From: Arsenophonus sp052174475
GTDB taxonomy: Bacteria > Pseudomonadota > Gammaproteobacteria > Enterobacterales > Enterobacteriaceae
Direction: 5' to 3'
Length of the DNA stretch: 64,000 nt
NCBI GenBank assembly: GCA_052174475.1
Contig: JBQMRO010000044.1
Coordinates: 1-64,000, forward strand
The notes beneath the pieces are model-generated. The model saw nothing but the letters and a program-made list of their open reading frames with translations. It made no database searches and had not been told where the DNA came from. Shown piece by piece: positions 50,576 to 58,596 of the stretch. The position numbers were made by a program, and so were the translations under genes. The stretch's first letter is position 1; the number at the start of each line of letters is the position of its first letter.

Positions 50576-52054
50576 GTGAATATACAACAATTAGCTAAAT
50601 TAAGAGCAACAGTGCCTGAAATGCGTCGGGTTAGACATATCCATTTTGTTGGCATTGCTGGTGCTGGTATGGGCGGTATTGCTGAAGTATTGGTTAACGA
50701 AGGTTATGAAATTAGTGGTTCTGATTTGTTACCTAATACAGTTACTGAGCAATTAATAGAGCTTGGTGTAAAAATTTATTTTAATCACCAACCAGAGAAT
50801 GTTGCAAATGCTTGCGTTGTTGTCGCATCTACGGCAATAGCTGCGGATAATCTAGAAATTATTGCTGCACGCGAAGCTGGTATTCCAGTTATTCAACGCG
50901 CTGAAATGTTAGCGGAATTGATGCGTTTTCGTTATGGGATTGCTATTGCAGGAACTCATGGCAAAACAACGACTACCGCTATAATTGCTAGTATCTATGC
51001 ACAAGCCGGTTTAGATCCAACTTTTATCAATGGCGGATTACTGAAAGCATCAGGGGTACATGCACGTTTAGGGACTAGCCGCTATTTAATTGCAGAAGCT
51101 GATGAGAGTGATGCTTCTTTCTTACATTTACAACCACTAGTTGCTGTTATAACAAATATTGAAGCAGATCACATGAAAACTTATGATGATGATTTTGAGA
51201 AATTAAAACAGACTTTTATCAGTTTCTTACATAATTTGCCATTTTATGGGCGGGCGGTCTTATGTATTGATGATCCTGTAGTGCGTTCGCTACTACCTCA
51301 AATAGGACGTTATATTACCACTTATGGCTTTAGTAATGACGCAGATCTCCGTATCACATCTTATACGCAACGAGGCAATCAAAATTTCTTTACTGTAGCA
51401 CGAGAAAACCGAACTGATTTAGCTTTCACCTTAAATATACCTGGGCGTCATAATGCATTAAATGCAACTGCGGCTATTGCAGTGGCAACTGAAGAAGGAA
51501 TTGATGATAGTGTTATTTTAACTGCACTAGAAAAATTTCAAGGTACGGGGCGACGTTTTGATTTCTTAGGTAATTTTCTTTTATCTGATGTCAATGGAAA
51601 AAAAGGTAGTGTTATGCTGGTAGATGATTATGGTCACCATCCAACAGAAGTTAATGCTACTATTAAAGCAGCAAAAGAAGGATGGCCAGATAAACGTATC
51701 GTAATGGTTTTTCAACCACACAGATATACTCGTACACGTGATTTATATGATGATTTTGCTAATATTTTAGAGCAGGTTGATGTATTGTTAATGCTAGATG
51801 TTTATCCGGCAGGAGAAGAACCTATCTCTGGCGCGGATAGTCGATCATTATGTCGAACAATTCGTAATCGAGGTAAATTAGATCCTATTTTTGTCTTTGA
51901 GCATAACCAAATTAGCGAAACATTAGCACAAATTATAGAAGATAACGATTTAATACTTATACAAGGAGCTGGCAATATTGACAAAATAGCACGTAATTTA
52001 GCTGATACAGATTTACGGCCAATCCTAACAGATGAGAGAAAGTATTGTGGCTGA
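50576..52054 (+). CDS. murC: UDP-N-acetylmuramate--L-alanine ligase
   Basis: MurC attaches L-Ala to UDP-MurNAc, the first amino acid of the stem peptide. The GTG at 50576 (V-N-I-Q-Q-L-A-K-L-R) gives 492 residues, close to E. coli's 491 and aligned at the N-terminus; the frame is open upstream to a TTG at 50543, which I reject. Motifs: G-I-A-G-A-G-M-G-G-I-A-E-V-L, A-G-T-H-G-K-T-T-T-T (about 121-130), E-A-D-E-S-D-A-S-F and D-D-Y-G-H-H-P-T-E. It overlaps the next gene by 8 nt or more. Confidence 0.95.
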   Translation: MNIQQLAKLRATVPEMRRVRHIHFVGIAGAGMGGIAEVLVNEGYEISGSDLLPNTVTEQLIELGVKIYFNHQPENVANACVVVASTAIAADNLEIIAAREAGIPVIQRAEMLAELMRFRYGIAIAGTHGKTTTTAIIASIYAQAGLDPTFINGGLLKASGVHARLGTSRYLIAEADESDASFLHLQPLVAVITNIEADHMKTYDDDFEKLKQTFISFLHNLPFYGRAVLCIDDPVVRSLLPQIGRYITTYGFSNDADLRITSYTQRGNQNFFTVARENRTDLAFTLNIPGRHNALNATAAIAVATEEGIDDSVILTALEKFQGTGRRFDFLGNFLLSDVNGKKGSVMLVDDYGHHPTEVNATIKAAKEGWPDKRIVMVFQPHRYTRTRDLYDDFANILEQVDVLLMLDVYPAGEEPISGADSRSLCRTIRNRGKLDPIFVFEHNQISETLAQIIEDNDLILIQGAGNIDKIARNLADTDLRPILTDERKYCG

Positions 52055-53768
52055 TAAAGTTGCCGTACTTTTAGGCGGAAATTCAGCTGAAAGAGAGGTG
52101 TCACTTCAATCTGGTGAGGCGATAGTAAATGCCTTGCGTGATGCTGGAATAGATGCTTACCCAGTTGATATTAAATATTTTGCTGTTATTAAATTAAAAG
52201 AAGCTGGTTATAATAGAGTTTTTATTGCTTTACATGGACGTGGTGGTGAAGATGGTACGGTGCAAGGTGTTTTAGAATTTTTAGGTTTACCATATACCGG
52301 TAGTGGTGTTTTAGCTTCATCACTTTCAATGGATAAGTTACGTACCAAACAGTTATGGGCGGGGATAGGTTTGCCAGTTTCATCCTATATAGCACTAAAT
52401 AAACAACAGCTAGCAATAATGTCAGATGAAATGCTTTTTGAGTTTGTTTCTCATTTAAAGCTACCACTTATTGTGAAACCAAGTCTTGAAGGTTCAAGCG
52501 TTGGTATAAAGAAAGTAATTAGATTGACTGAATTAAGAACAGCTCTCGAATTTGCTTTTTATTATGACAAAGATGCGCTGATTGAGAAATGGCTAAATGG
52601 ACCTGAATATACTGTGGCAATTGTAGGAGAGCAGGTGCTGCCATCAATTCGTATTCAATCGGGAGGTGTTTTTTTTGATTATGATGCTAAATATATTTCT
52701 AATAAAACACAATATTTCTGCCCTAGTGGATTGAAAACTGAAGAAGAAGAGCAATTGAATAAATTAGCGCTGATGGCTTATAAAGCGGTTGGTTGTACTG
52801 GTTGGGGGCGCGTTGATCTTATGAGAGATAGGAATGGTATTTTTTATTTATTAGAAATAAATACCTCACCTGGTATGACTGATCATAGTTTGGTACCCAT
52901 GGCTGCAAAACAAGCAGGAATGAGTTTTTCACAGTTAGTTAAAAAGATTTTGGAATTAGCGGAGTGTAATATGCCGCAAGGATTACTGAACGTTCATAAT
53001 AAAGAGCCTAAAGAGCGTCAAAACGATGCAGGCCGAAGTAATGGTTCTTATTTGGCAGGTATTATCTTCTTTTTGATAGTATTAGCTACCATCATATGGG
53101 GTGTGTGGATGGTATTAAATTGGATGAAAAATGTTAATCGATTTCCTATATCAAAACTAGTGATCATTGGAGAACGCCATTATACCCATGATGATAATAT
53201 TAGAAAAGCAATATTAACACTAGGTATGCCGGGTACGTTTATGACTATAAACATAAATGCGATCCATAATCAAATAAAAACTATGCCATGGATAAGGAAA
53301 GTTATGGTACGTAAACAATGGCCGGATGAACTAAAAATTTATTTAGTGGAATATAAACCTTATGCTAAATGGAATGATACCTTTTTTATTAATGCAGAAG
53401 GCACTATTTTTAGCTTACCAGCATTACTAAATGTTAAAAGTAATTTTCTGAAGTTATATGGTCCACAAGGTAGTCAGCAAGAAATATTAGAAATGTATCG
53501 TTCTATACAACATCAGTTAGCGTCCCATAATTTTAGCATTAAGTCAGTATCAATGAGTACACGGCGTGCATGGCAATTAGTTTTAGCTAATGGTATTCGA
53601 TTAAATATAGGTAAACAGGATATTAAAGAACGATTAAACCGTTTTGTTGAGATTTATCCACTATTAAAACAAATGACAGACAAACGTATTGGATACATAG
53701 ATTTGCGATATGGTAGCGGTGCTGCGGTAGGTTGGTTACCACTTTTAGCAAAACCTGTTACACACTAA
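52047..53768 (+). CDS. ddlB-ftsQ: D-alanine--D-alanine ligase fused in frame to division protein FtsQ
   Basis: One continuous 573-codon frame encodes two proteins that are separate in E. coli. Residues 1-308 are DdlB, which joins two D-Ala for MurF (V-A-V-L-L-G-G-N-S-A-E-R-E-V-S, the G-S-S-V-G ATP-grasp loop, L-L-E-I-N-T-S-P-G-M-T). FtsQ follows from the Met at 52971 (265 residues, 276 in E. coli): a membrane helix, a POTRA domain (L-V-I-I-G-E-R-H-Y-T) and the beta domain ending G-S-G-A-A-V-G-W-L-P. No stop lies between them; the join reads L-A-E-C-N-M. Both halves look complete. The FtsQ N-terminus is cytoplasmic, so the topology is possible. The GTG at 52047 fits the Ddl family; an ATG at 52032 adds five codons. 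Internal starting at the FtsQ Met could still make separate FtsQ. Confidence 0.9.
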   Translation: MADKVAVLLGGNSAEREVSLQSGEAIVNALRDAGIDAYPVDIKYFAVIKLKEAGYNRVFIALHGRGGEDGTVQGVLEFLGLPYTGSGVLASSLSMDKLRTKQLWAGIGLPVSSYIALNKQQLAIMSDEMLFEFVSHLKLPLIVKPSLEGSSVGIKKVIRLTELRTALEFAFYYDKDALIEKWLNGPEYTVAIVGEQVLPSIRIQSGGVFFDYDAKYISNKTQYFCPSGLKTEEEEQLNKLALMAYKAVGCTGWGRVDLMRDRNGIFYLLEINTSPGMTDHSLVPMAAKQAGMSFSQLVKKILELAECNMPQGLLNVHNKEPKERQNDAGRSNGSYLAGIIFFLIVLATIIWGVWMVLNWMKNVNRFPISKLVIIGERHYTHDDNIRKAILTLGMPGTFMTININAIHNQIKTMPWIRKVMVRKQWPDELKIYLVEYKPYAKWNDTFFINAEGTIFSLPALLNVKSNFLKLYGPQGSQQEILEMYRSIQHQLASHNFSIKSVSMSTRRAWQLVLANGIRLNIGKQDIKERLNRFVEIYPLLKQMTDKRIGYIDLRYGSGAAVGWLPLLAKPVTH

Positions 53769-53816
53769 ATTGAAATAGTTTTGGACTGCTGACTGAATAG
53801 ATACAGGCAAATAATG

Positions 53817-55073
53817 ATGATTAAAATGACAGACAGAAAATTAGTAGTTGGTCTTGAAATTGGAACTTCTAAGGTTTCTGCGCTGGTTGGTGAACTCCTA
53901 CCTGATGGAGCAGTAAATATTATTGGTATTGGCAATTGTCTATCTCGAGGAATGGATAAAGGCGGTGTAAATGATTTAGAATCTGTCATTAAATGCGTGC
54001 AACGAACTATTGATCAAGCAGAATTGATGGCGGATTGCCAAATATCATCGGTTTATCTGGCGCTTTCTGGTAAGCATGTTAGTTGCCAGAATGAAATAGG
54101 TATGGTACCTATTTCTGATGATGAAGTTACTCAATATGATGTAGATAGCGTTGTCCATACAGCTAAATCTGTTCGAGTTCGTGATGAACATAGGATTTTA
54201 CATGTTATTCCACAAGAATATGCGATTGATTATCAAGAAGGAATTAAAAATCCAGTAGGACTTTCAGGTGTACGTATGCAAGCCAAGGTCCATCTGATCA
54301 CTTACCATAATGATACAGCTAAAAATATTATTAAAGCAGTTGAATGCTGCGGATTAAAAGTAAATCAATTAATTTTTTCCGGTTTAGCGTCAAGTTATTC
54401 TGTTTTAACAGAAGATGAGTGTGAATTGGGAGTATGTGTCGTGGATATTGGCGGTGGAACCATGGATATAGCCGTTTATACTGGAGGTGCACTTCGCCAT
54501 ACCAAGGTTATACCCTATGCTGGTAATGTCGTAACAAATGATATTGCTTATGCACTTGGTACCCACCCCAGCGATGCTGAAATAATAAAAGTTCGCCATG
54601 GATGCGCTTTAGGTACTATTGTTAGTAAAGACGAAAATGTTGAAGTACCAAGTGTAGGTGGTCGGCCACCAAGAAGTTTACAACGTCAAACATTAGCTGA
54701 AGTTATTGAACCACGTTATACAGAATTACTAAACTTAATAAATGACGAGATTTTAAAATTGCAAGAACAATTACGTCAGCAAAATATTAAACATCATCTG
54801 GCGGCAGGAATTGTCCTAACAGGAGGAGGTGCTCAAATTGATGGTCTAGTCGAATGTGCCCAAAGAGTATTTCATACTCAAGTACGCATAGGTAAACCAT
54901 TAAATATAATTGGGTTAACGGACTATGCACAGGAGCCTTATTATTCTACAGTTGTTGGGCTTCTGCATTATGGAAAACAGACTCATCTTGGAAATGAAAC
55001 TGAAATTGATAAATGTACATCAGTGAGTAGTTGGTTTCATAAAATCACTAGTTGGCTAAGAAAAGAATTTTAA
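53817..55073 (+). CDS. ftsA: Cell division protein FtsA
   Basis: FtsA is the actin-like protein that ties FtsZ to the membrane and recruits later division proteins. From M-I-K-M-T-D-R-K-L-V-V-G-L-E-I-G-T-S-K (the second of two adjacent ATGs), the product is 418 residues (420 in E. coli). Actin-type phosphate motifs V-V-D-I-G-G-G-T-M-D (about 208-217) and L-T-G-G-G-A are present. The C-terminal amphipathic membrane peptide S-W-L-R-K-E-F is kept. Confidence 0.97.
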   Translation: MIKMTDRKLVVGLEIGTSKVSALVGELLPDGAVNIIGIGNCLSRGMDKGGVNDLESVIKCVQRTIDQAELMADCQISSVYLALSGKHVSCQNEIGMVPISDDEVTQYDVDSVVHTAKSVRVRDEHRILHVIPQEYAIDYQEGIKNPVGLSGVRMQAKVHLITYHNDTAKNIIKAVECCGLKVNQLIFSGLASSYSVLTEDECELGVCVVDIGGGTMDIAVYTGGALRHTKVIPYAGNVVTNDIAYALGTHPSDAEIIKVRHGCALGTIVSKDENVEVPSVGGRPPRSLQRQTLAEVIEPRYTELLNLINDEILKLQEQLRQQNIKHHLAAGIVLTGGGAQIDGLVECAQRVFHTQVRIGKPLNIIGLTDYAQEPYYSTVVGLLHYGKQTHLGNETEIDKCTSVSSWFHKITSWLRKEF

Positions 55074-55128
55074 TTTTGTAAGAAGCAAATCTTTCGCTTC
55101 TATATAAGAAACAAAACGGAGAGAGATT

Positions 55129-56295
55129 ATGTTTGAACCAATGGAATTAACCAATGACGCGGTTATTAAAGTCATCGGCGTTGGTGGTGGCGGTGGCAAT
55201 GCCGTTGAACACATGGTGCGTGAACGCATTGAAGGTGTTGAATTCTTCGCTGTTAATACAGATGCCCAGGCATTACGTAAAACAGCAGTAGGACAAACTA
55301 TTCAGATTGGTAATGGTATTACAAAAGGTTTGGGAGCAGGAGCGAATCCTGAAGTTGGTCGTGATGCTGCTGAAGAAGATCGTGAAGCTTTGCACAATGC
55401 GGTTGATGGGGCAGATATGGTCTTTATTGCTGCTGGTATGGGTGGTGGTACGGGCACAGGTGCAGCCCCTGTTGTAGCTGAAGTTGCTAAAGAACTTGGT
55501 ATACTAACGGTAGCAGTTGTAACCAAACCTTTCAATTTTGAAGGTAAAAAACGGATGGCATTTGCTGAAACAGGAATCTCAGAACTGTCTAAGGATGTTG
55601 ATTCTTTAATTACCATTCCGAACGATAAATTATTAAAAGTGCTTGGACGCGGTATTTCTTTGCTAGACGCATTCGGTGCCGCAAATGATGTGCTAAAAGG
55701 CGCAGTGCAAGGCATTGCTGAGCTGATTACTCGTCCTGGTTTAATGAATGTAGATTTTGCTGATGTTCGTACCGTCATGTCTGAAATGGGTTATGCTATG
55801 ATGGGGTCAGGCGTAGCACAAGGTGAAGATCGAGCTGAAGAAGCAGCAGAAATGGCAATTTCTAGCCCATTATTAGAAGATATCGATTTATCGGGCGCTC
55901 GTGGTGTATTAGTTAATATTACCGCAGGTTTTGATTTACGGCTTGATGAATTTGAAACAGTTGGTAATACCATTCGTGCATTTGCATCGGATAACGCAAC
56001 GGTTGTTATTGGTACGTCACTGGATCCTGAAATGAATGACGAATTGCGGGTGACCGTGGTTGCTACAGGAATTGGTATGAGTAAGCGGCCAGAGATCACG
56101 TTGATTACTAACAAAACACCACAAAAATCATCGCTAGAACAGTGTTATCAGCAGATGCAAGGCTTAATACCGGCTATTACGCCATTAGCAGAAAAAAAAT
56201 CCGCTGCTAAAGTGATAAATAAACAAAATATGCAATTAAATAAGGAGCCAGACTATCTTGATATTCCTGCTTTTTTAAGAAAACAGGCTGATTAG
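55129..56295 (+). CDS. ftsZ: Cell division protein FtsZ
   Basis: FtsZ is the tubulin-like GTPase that forms the Z-ring. The 388-residue product (383 in E. coli) has the nucleotide region G-V-G-G-G-G-G-N-A-V, the tubulin signature G-G-G-T-G-T-G-A (about 105-112), the T7 loop N-V-D-F-A-D-V-R (about 207-214), a short linker and the conserved tail D-Y-L-D-I-P-A-F-L-R-K-Q-A-D that binds FtsA and ZipA. A strong GGAGAGAG site precedes the ATG. Its higher GC and codon use suggest high expression. ZapD, which binds the same tail, is dead in this genome region. Confidence 0.98.
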   Translation: MFEPMELTNDAVIKVIGVGGGGGNAVEHMVRERIEGVEFFAVNTDAQALRKTAVGQTIQIGNGITKGLGAGANPEVGRDAAEEDREALHNAVDGADMVFIAAGMGGGTGTGAAPVVAEVAKELGILTVAVVTKPFNFEGKKRMAFAETGISELSKDVDSLITIPNDKLLKVLGRGISLLDAFGAANDVLKGAVQGIAELITRPGLMNVDFADVRTVMSEMGYAMMGSGVAQGEDRAEEAAEMAISSPLLEDIDLSGARGVLVNITAGFDLRLDEFETVGNTIRAFASDNATVVIGTSLDPEMNDELRVTVVATGIGMSKRPEITLITNKTPQKSSLEQCYQQMQGLIPAITPLAEKKSAAKVINKQNMQLNKEPDYLDIPAFLRKQAD

Positions 56296-56392
56296 TTAAC
56301 AACTAATAGGTTTCTCTGATTTTTATGCTAATATATCTTGCTGCTCTTGGAGGGAGGATTGAGCAAGATAGTTAACGATGTGAGAGAAAATG

Positions 56393-57310
56393 ATGATCAA
56401 ACAAAGGACACTAAAATGTATTGTTCAAGCGACAGGCGTCGGTTTGCATACTGGCAAAAAAGTCACTTTATCATTGCGTCCAGCACCGGCAAATACTGGT
56501 GTCATCTATCATCGTACAGATTTAAATCCACCAGTTGATTTTCCGGCTAAAGCAAAATCGGTACGTGATACCATGCTATGTACTTGCTTGGTCAATGAAG
56601 ATGATGTACGTATTTCAACTGTAGAACATTTGAACGCTGCATTGGCAGGCCTTGGAATTGATAATATTATAATTGAGATAGATGCACCAGAAATCCCAAT
56701 AATGGATGGGAGTGCAGCCCCTTTTGTATTTTTATTGTTAGATGCAGGAATTAAAGAGTTAAATAGTGCCAAAAAATTTCTTCGTATTAAAAAAAGTGTC
56801 CGAGTTACAGATGGCAATAAATGGGCGGAACTAGCGCCTTATAATGGATTTACCTTAGATTTCACTATCGACTTTAAGCATCCTGCTATTAATAGCAGTA
56901 CTCAACGTTACAAACTAGATTTTTCAGCAAAATCTTTTATTAGAGATATTAGCCGTGCACGTACGTTTGGTTTTATACGTGATATTGAGTATTTGCAATC
57001 TAAAGGGTTATGTTTGGGAGGTAGCTTTGATTGTGCAATTGTTATTGATGATTATCGCGTCTTAAATGAAGATGGCTTGCGATTTAAAGATGAATTTGTG
57101 CGTCATAAAATGCTAGATGCTATTGGTGATTTATTTATGTGTGGTCACAATATCATTGGTGCTTTTACCGCGTATAAAGCAGGTCATGCATTGAATAACA
57201 AATTATTACAGGCTGTTTTAGCGACAGAATCTGCTTGGGATATGGTTACGTTCGAAGATGAATCTGAAATGCCAGTTGCATTTAAAACACCTTTAACAAT
57301 AATAATCTGA
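56393..57310 (+). CDS. lpxC: UDP-3-O-acyl-N-acetylglucosamine deacetylase LpxC
   Basis: LpxC performs the committed, zinc-dependent step of lipid A synthesis. From M-I-K-Q-R-T-L-K-C-I-V-Q-A-T-G the product has 305 residues, equal to E. coli. Zinc ligands are in S-T-V-E-H-L-N-A-A (His about 79) and V-R-H-K-M-L-D-A-I-G-D (His about 238, Asp about 242); the general base region K-A-G-H-A-L-N-N (His about 265) is intact. The tail ends in hydrophobic residues (T-P-L-T-I-I-I), which may still serve as an FtsH degradation signal, as in E. coli. Confidence 0.97.
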   Translation: MIKQRTLKCIVQATGVGLHTGKKVTLSLRPAPANTGVIYHRTDLNPPVDFPAKAKSVRDTMLCTCLVNEDDVRISTVEHLNAALAGLGIDNIIIEIDAPEIPIMDGSAAPFVFLLLDAGIKELNSAKKFLRIKKSVRVTDGNKWAELAPYNGFTLDFTIDFKHPAINSSTQRYKLDFSAKSFIRDISRARTFGFIRDIEYLQSKGLCLGGSFDCAIVIDDYRVLNEDGLRFKDEFVRHKMLDAIGDLFMCGHNIIGAFTAYKAGHALNNKLLQAVLATESAWDMVTFEDESEMPVAFKTPLTIII

Positions 57311-57422
57311 GATATATTATCTTAAGCAAGATACTCTATTTATGTTAAAGTAGTGAATTAATCTCTCTTACAATATTTTCGTCGATGCTTTTTACTCAAT
57401 ACTCATCTTTATTGCTAGAATC

Positions 57423-57920
57423 TTAGGTATTCTCTCTAGCTAATGCAGCTAGATGTTCTAATTTATCCTTTAGTTTTTTTGGACTTCTTTTTGCTAGATT
57501 ATGAATTATCTTTGCACTATCTTTGCTTAGCTTTCTTATTATCTGTTTTGATGGTTTTATAGCTATTTTCTGAATTGATAAATAATTTTTTGAATTTTTA
57601 GATGATAATGATGGATTAATCTTTACATTAATTGAAGATAAGGATGGTAAAATAGTGTTACGTAATGTTGAGAGTAGCGTAGGAAGCTCATAGTTTAGTC
57701 GTACTTTTCGGTTAGCATTTGTAACTTCTAGAATAAGAATATGTTGACGACAGTTGGCAACTCGACACCAAGCATTTAACTCGACAGGAAGTAGATTGAT
57801 AACAATATTATTAAGTTTAATTAATGCCTGTGCGCGATGTTGAATAGCTTGTAAGGTATTTGAATCAAGATTGTTTTTTTTTAAAAAGAAATTTAAAGAT
57901 TGGGGATAACTATCGCGCAT
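57423..57920 (-). CDS. dciA: DciA-family (DUF721) replicative helicase loader candidate
   Basis: The 165-residue product matches the DUF721/DciA family: M-R-D-S-Y-P-Q-S-L-N-F-F-L, H-R-A-Q-A-L-I-K-L-N, then C-R-V-A-N-C-R-Q-H-I-L-I-L-E-V-T-N-A-N (about 51-70), and R-L-N-Y-E-L-P-x-L-L-S. DciA is known in Pseudomonas and Vibrio as a DnaB helicase operator, while E. coli uses DnaC instead. Here it lies opposite to lpxC and secA, the same neighbourhood as in Pseudomonas. A GGAG site precedes the ATG. Whether it is used for replication or is just a retained enterobacterial DUF721 protein cannot be told from this window; dnaC and dnaT are not visible. The basic, Ser- and Lys-rich C-terminus (R-S-P-K-K-L-K-D-K) suits DNA binding. 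Confidence 0.8.
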   Translation of the reverse strand: MRDSYPQSLNFFLKKNNLDSNTLQAIQHRAQALIKLNNIVINLLPVELNAWCRVANCRQHILILEVTNANRKVRLNYELPTLLSTLRNTILPSLSSINVKINPSLSSKNSKNYLSIQKIAIKPSKQIIRKLSKDSAKIIHNLAKRSPKKLKDKLEHLAALARENT

Positions 57921-58596
57921 TTTTACTCCAAGTCATATAATATATGATATTCAGTAAATATATTGGCTGTTTAGCGATATTTCGGAAAAAAAATTTTTGC
58001 CGCAATCACCTATAGTTAGTTATACTAACAACTAAGGTAGTATACCTAAAATTTTATCAAAAGTGACTAAATATGTCATATATTAAGCTAATTATTATCA
58101 CATTACCGGCAAAATTGAATCTTATATCATCTGATATATATCATTGAATCTCATATTTTATAATTAGTGCTGTAAATGATTGAAATAAACATGGTTTACG
58201 TAATATCAGGGAATTTCCCTGTCCACTGATTTTTGTTTTTTAGACCAAGAGAGAGATGCAAATACCTGGATACTAATTTAAATAGAAATAACAAACCAAT
58301 TTCGCTTTATAATATATTTGATACTTTTTACTGTATCATTAATCAAAATTTTTTATTCTAACGAGAATAATTTCATCTGTTTATTAACAGAATTTCTTAC
58401 TATATTACCTACTAAACTGCACTATAGGTTGCTTGTGTTTAAGGTATTAAAATTGAGCAATAACAAAAATTTCATAGATTTTTATTAATTCTTATAGCAA
58501 CTGTTATTCAACTGAATATAATAATTATATTAGTTGAAAGCAGATAATATAGGCGGTTATAAATAAAAATACCGCCTTAATTGAGAAAAAATATTT
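57921..58596 (+). promoter_or_regulatory. secA upstream region, no readable secM, two hairpins
   Basis: In E. coli secM lies here and controls secA by ribosome stalling. I find no open frame and no F-x4-W-I-x4-G-I-R-A-G-P arrest motif. CAGGG-(AATTT)-CCCTG at 58207-58221, followed shortly by T-rich sequence, could be a terminator or attenuator. GGCGGT / ACCGCC (58552-58557 and 58571-58576) folds just 20 nt before the secA start. Confidence 0.5.

Noticed and set aside
55302..55778. 158-codon minus-strand frame in ftsZ
   Set aside because: It is antisense of a highly conserved gene with strong codon bias, with no start signal or family match.
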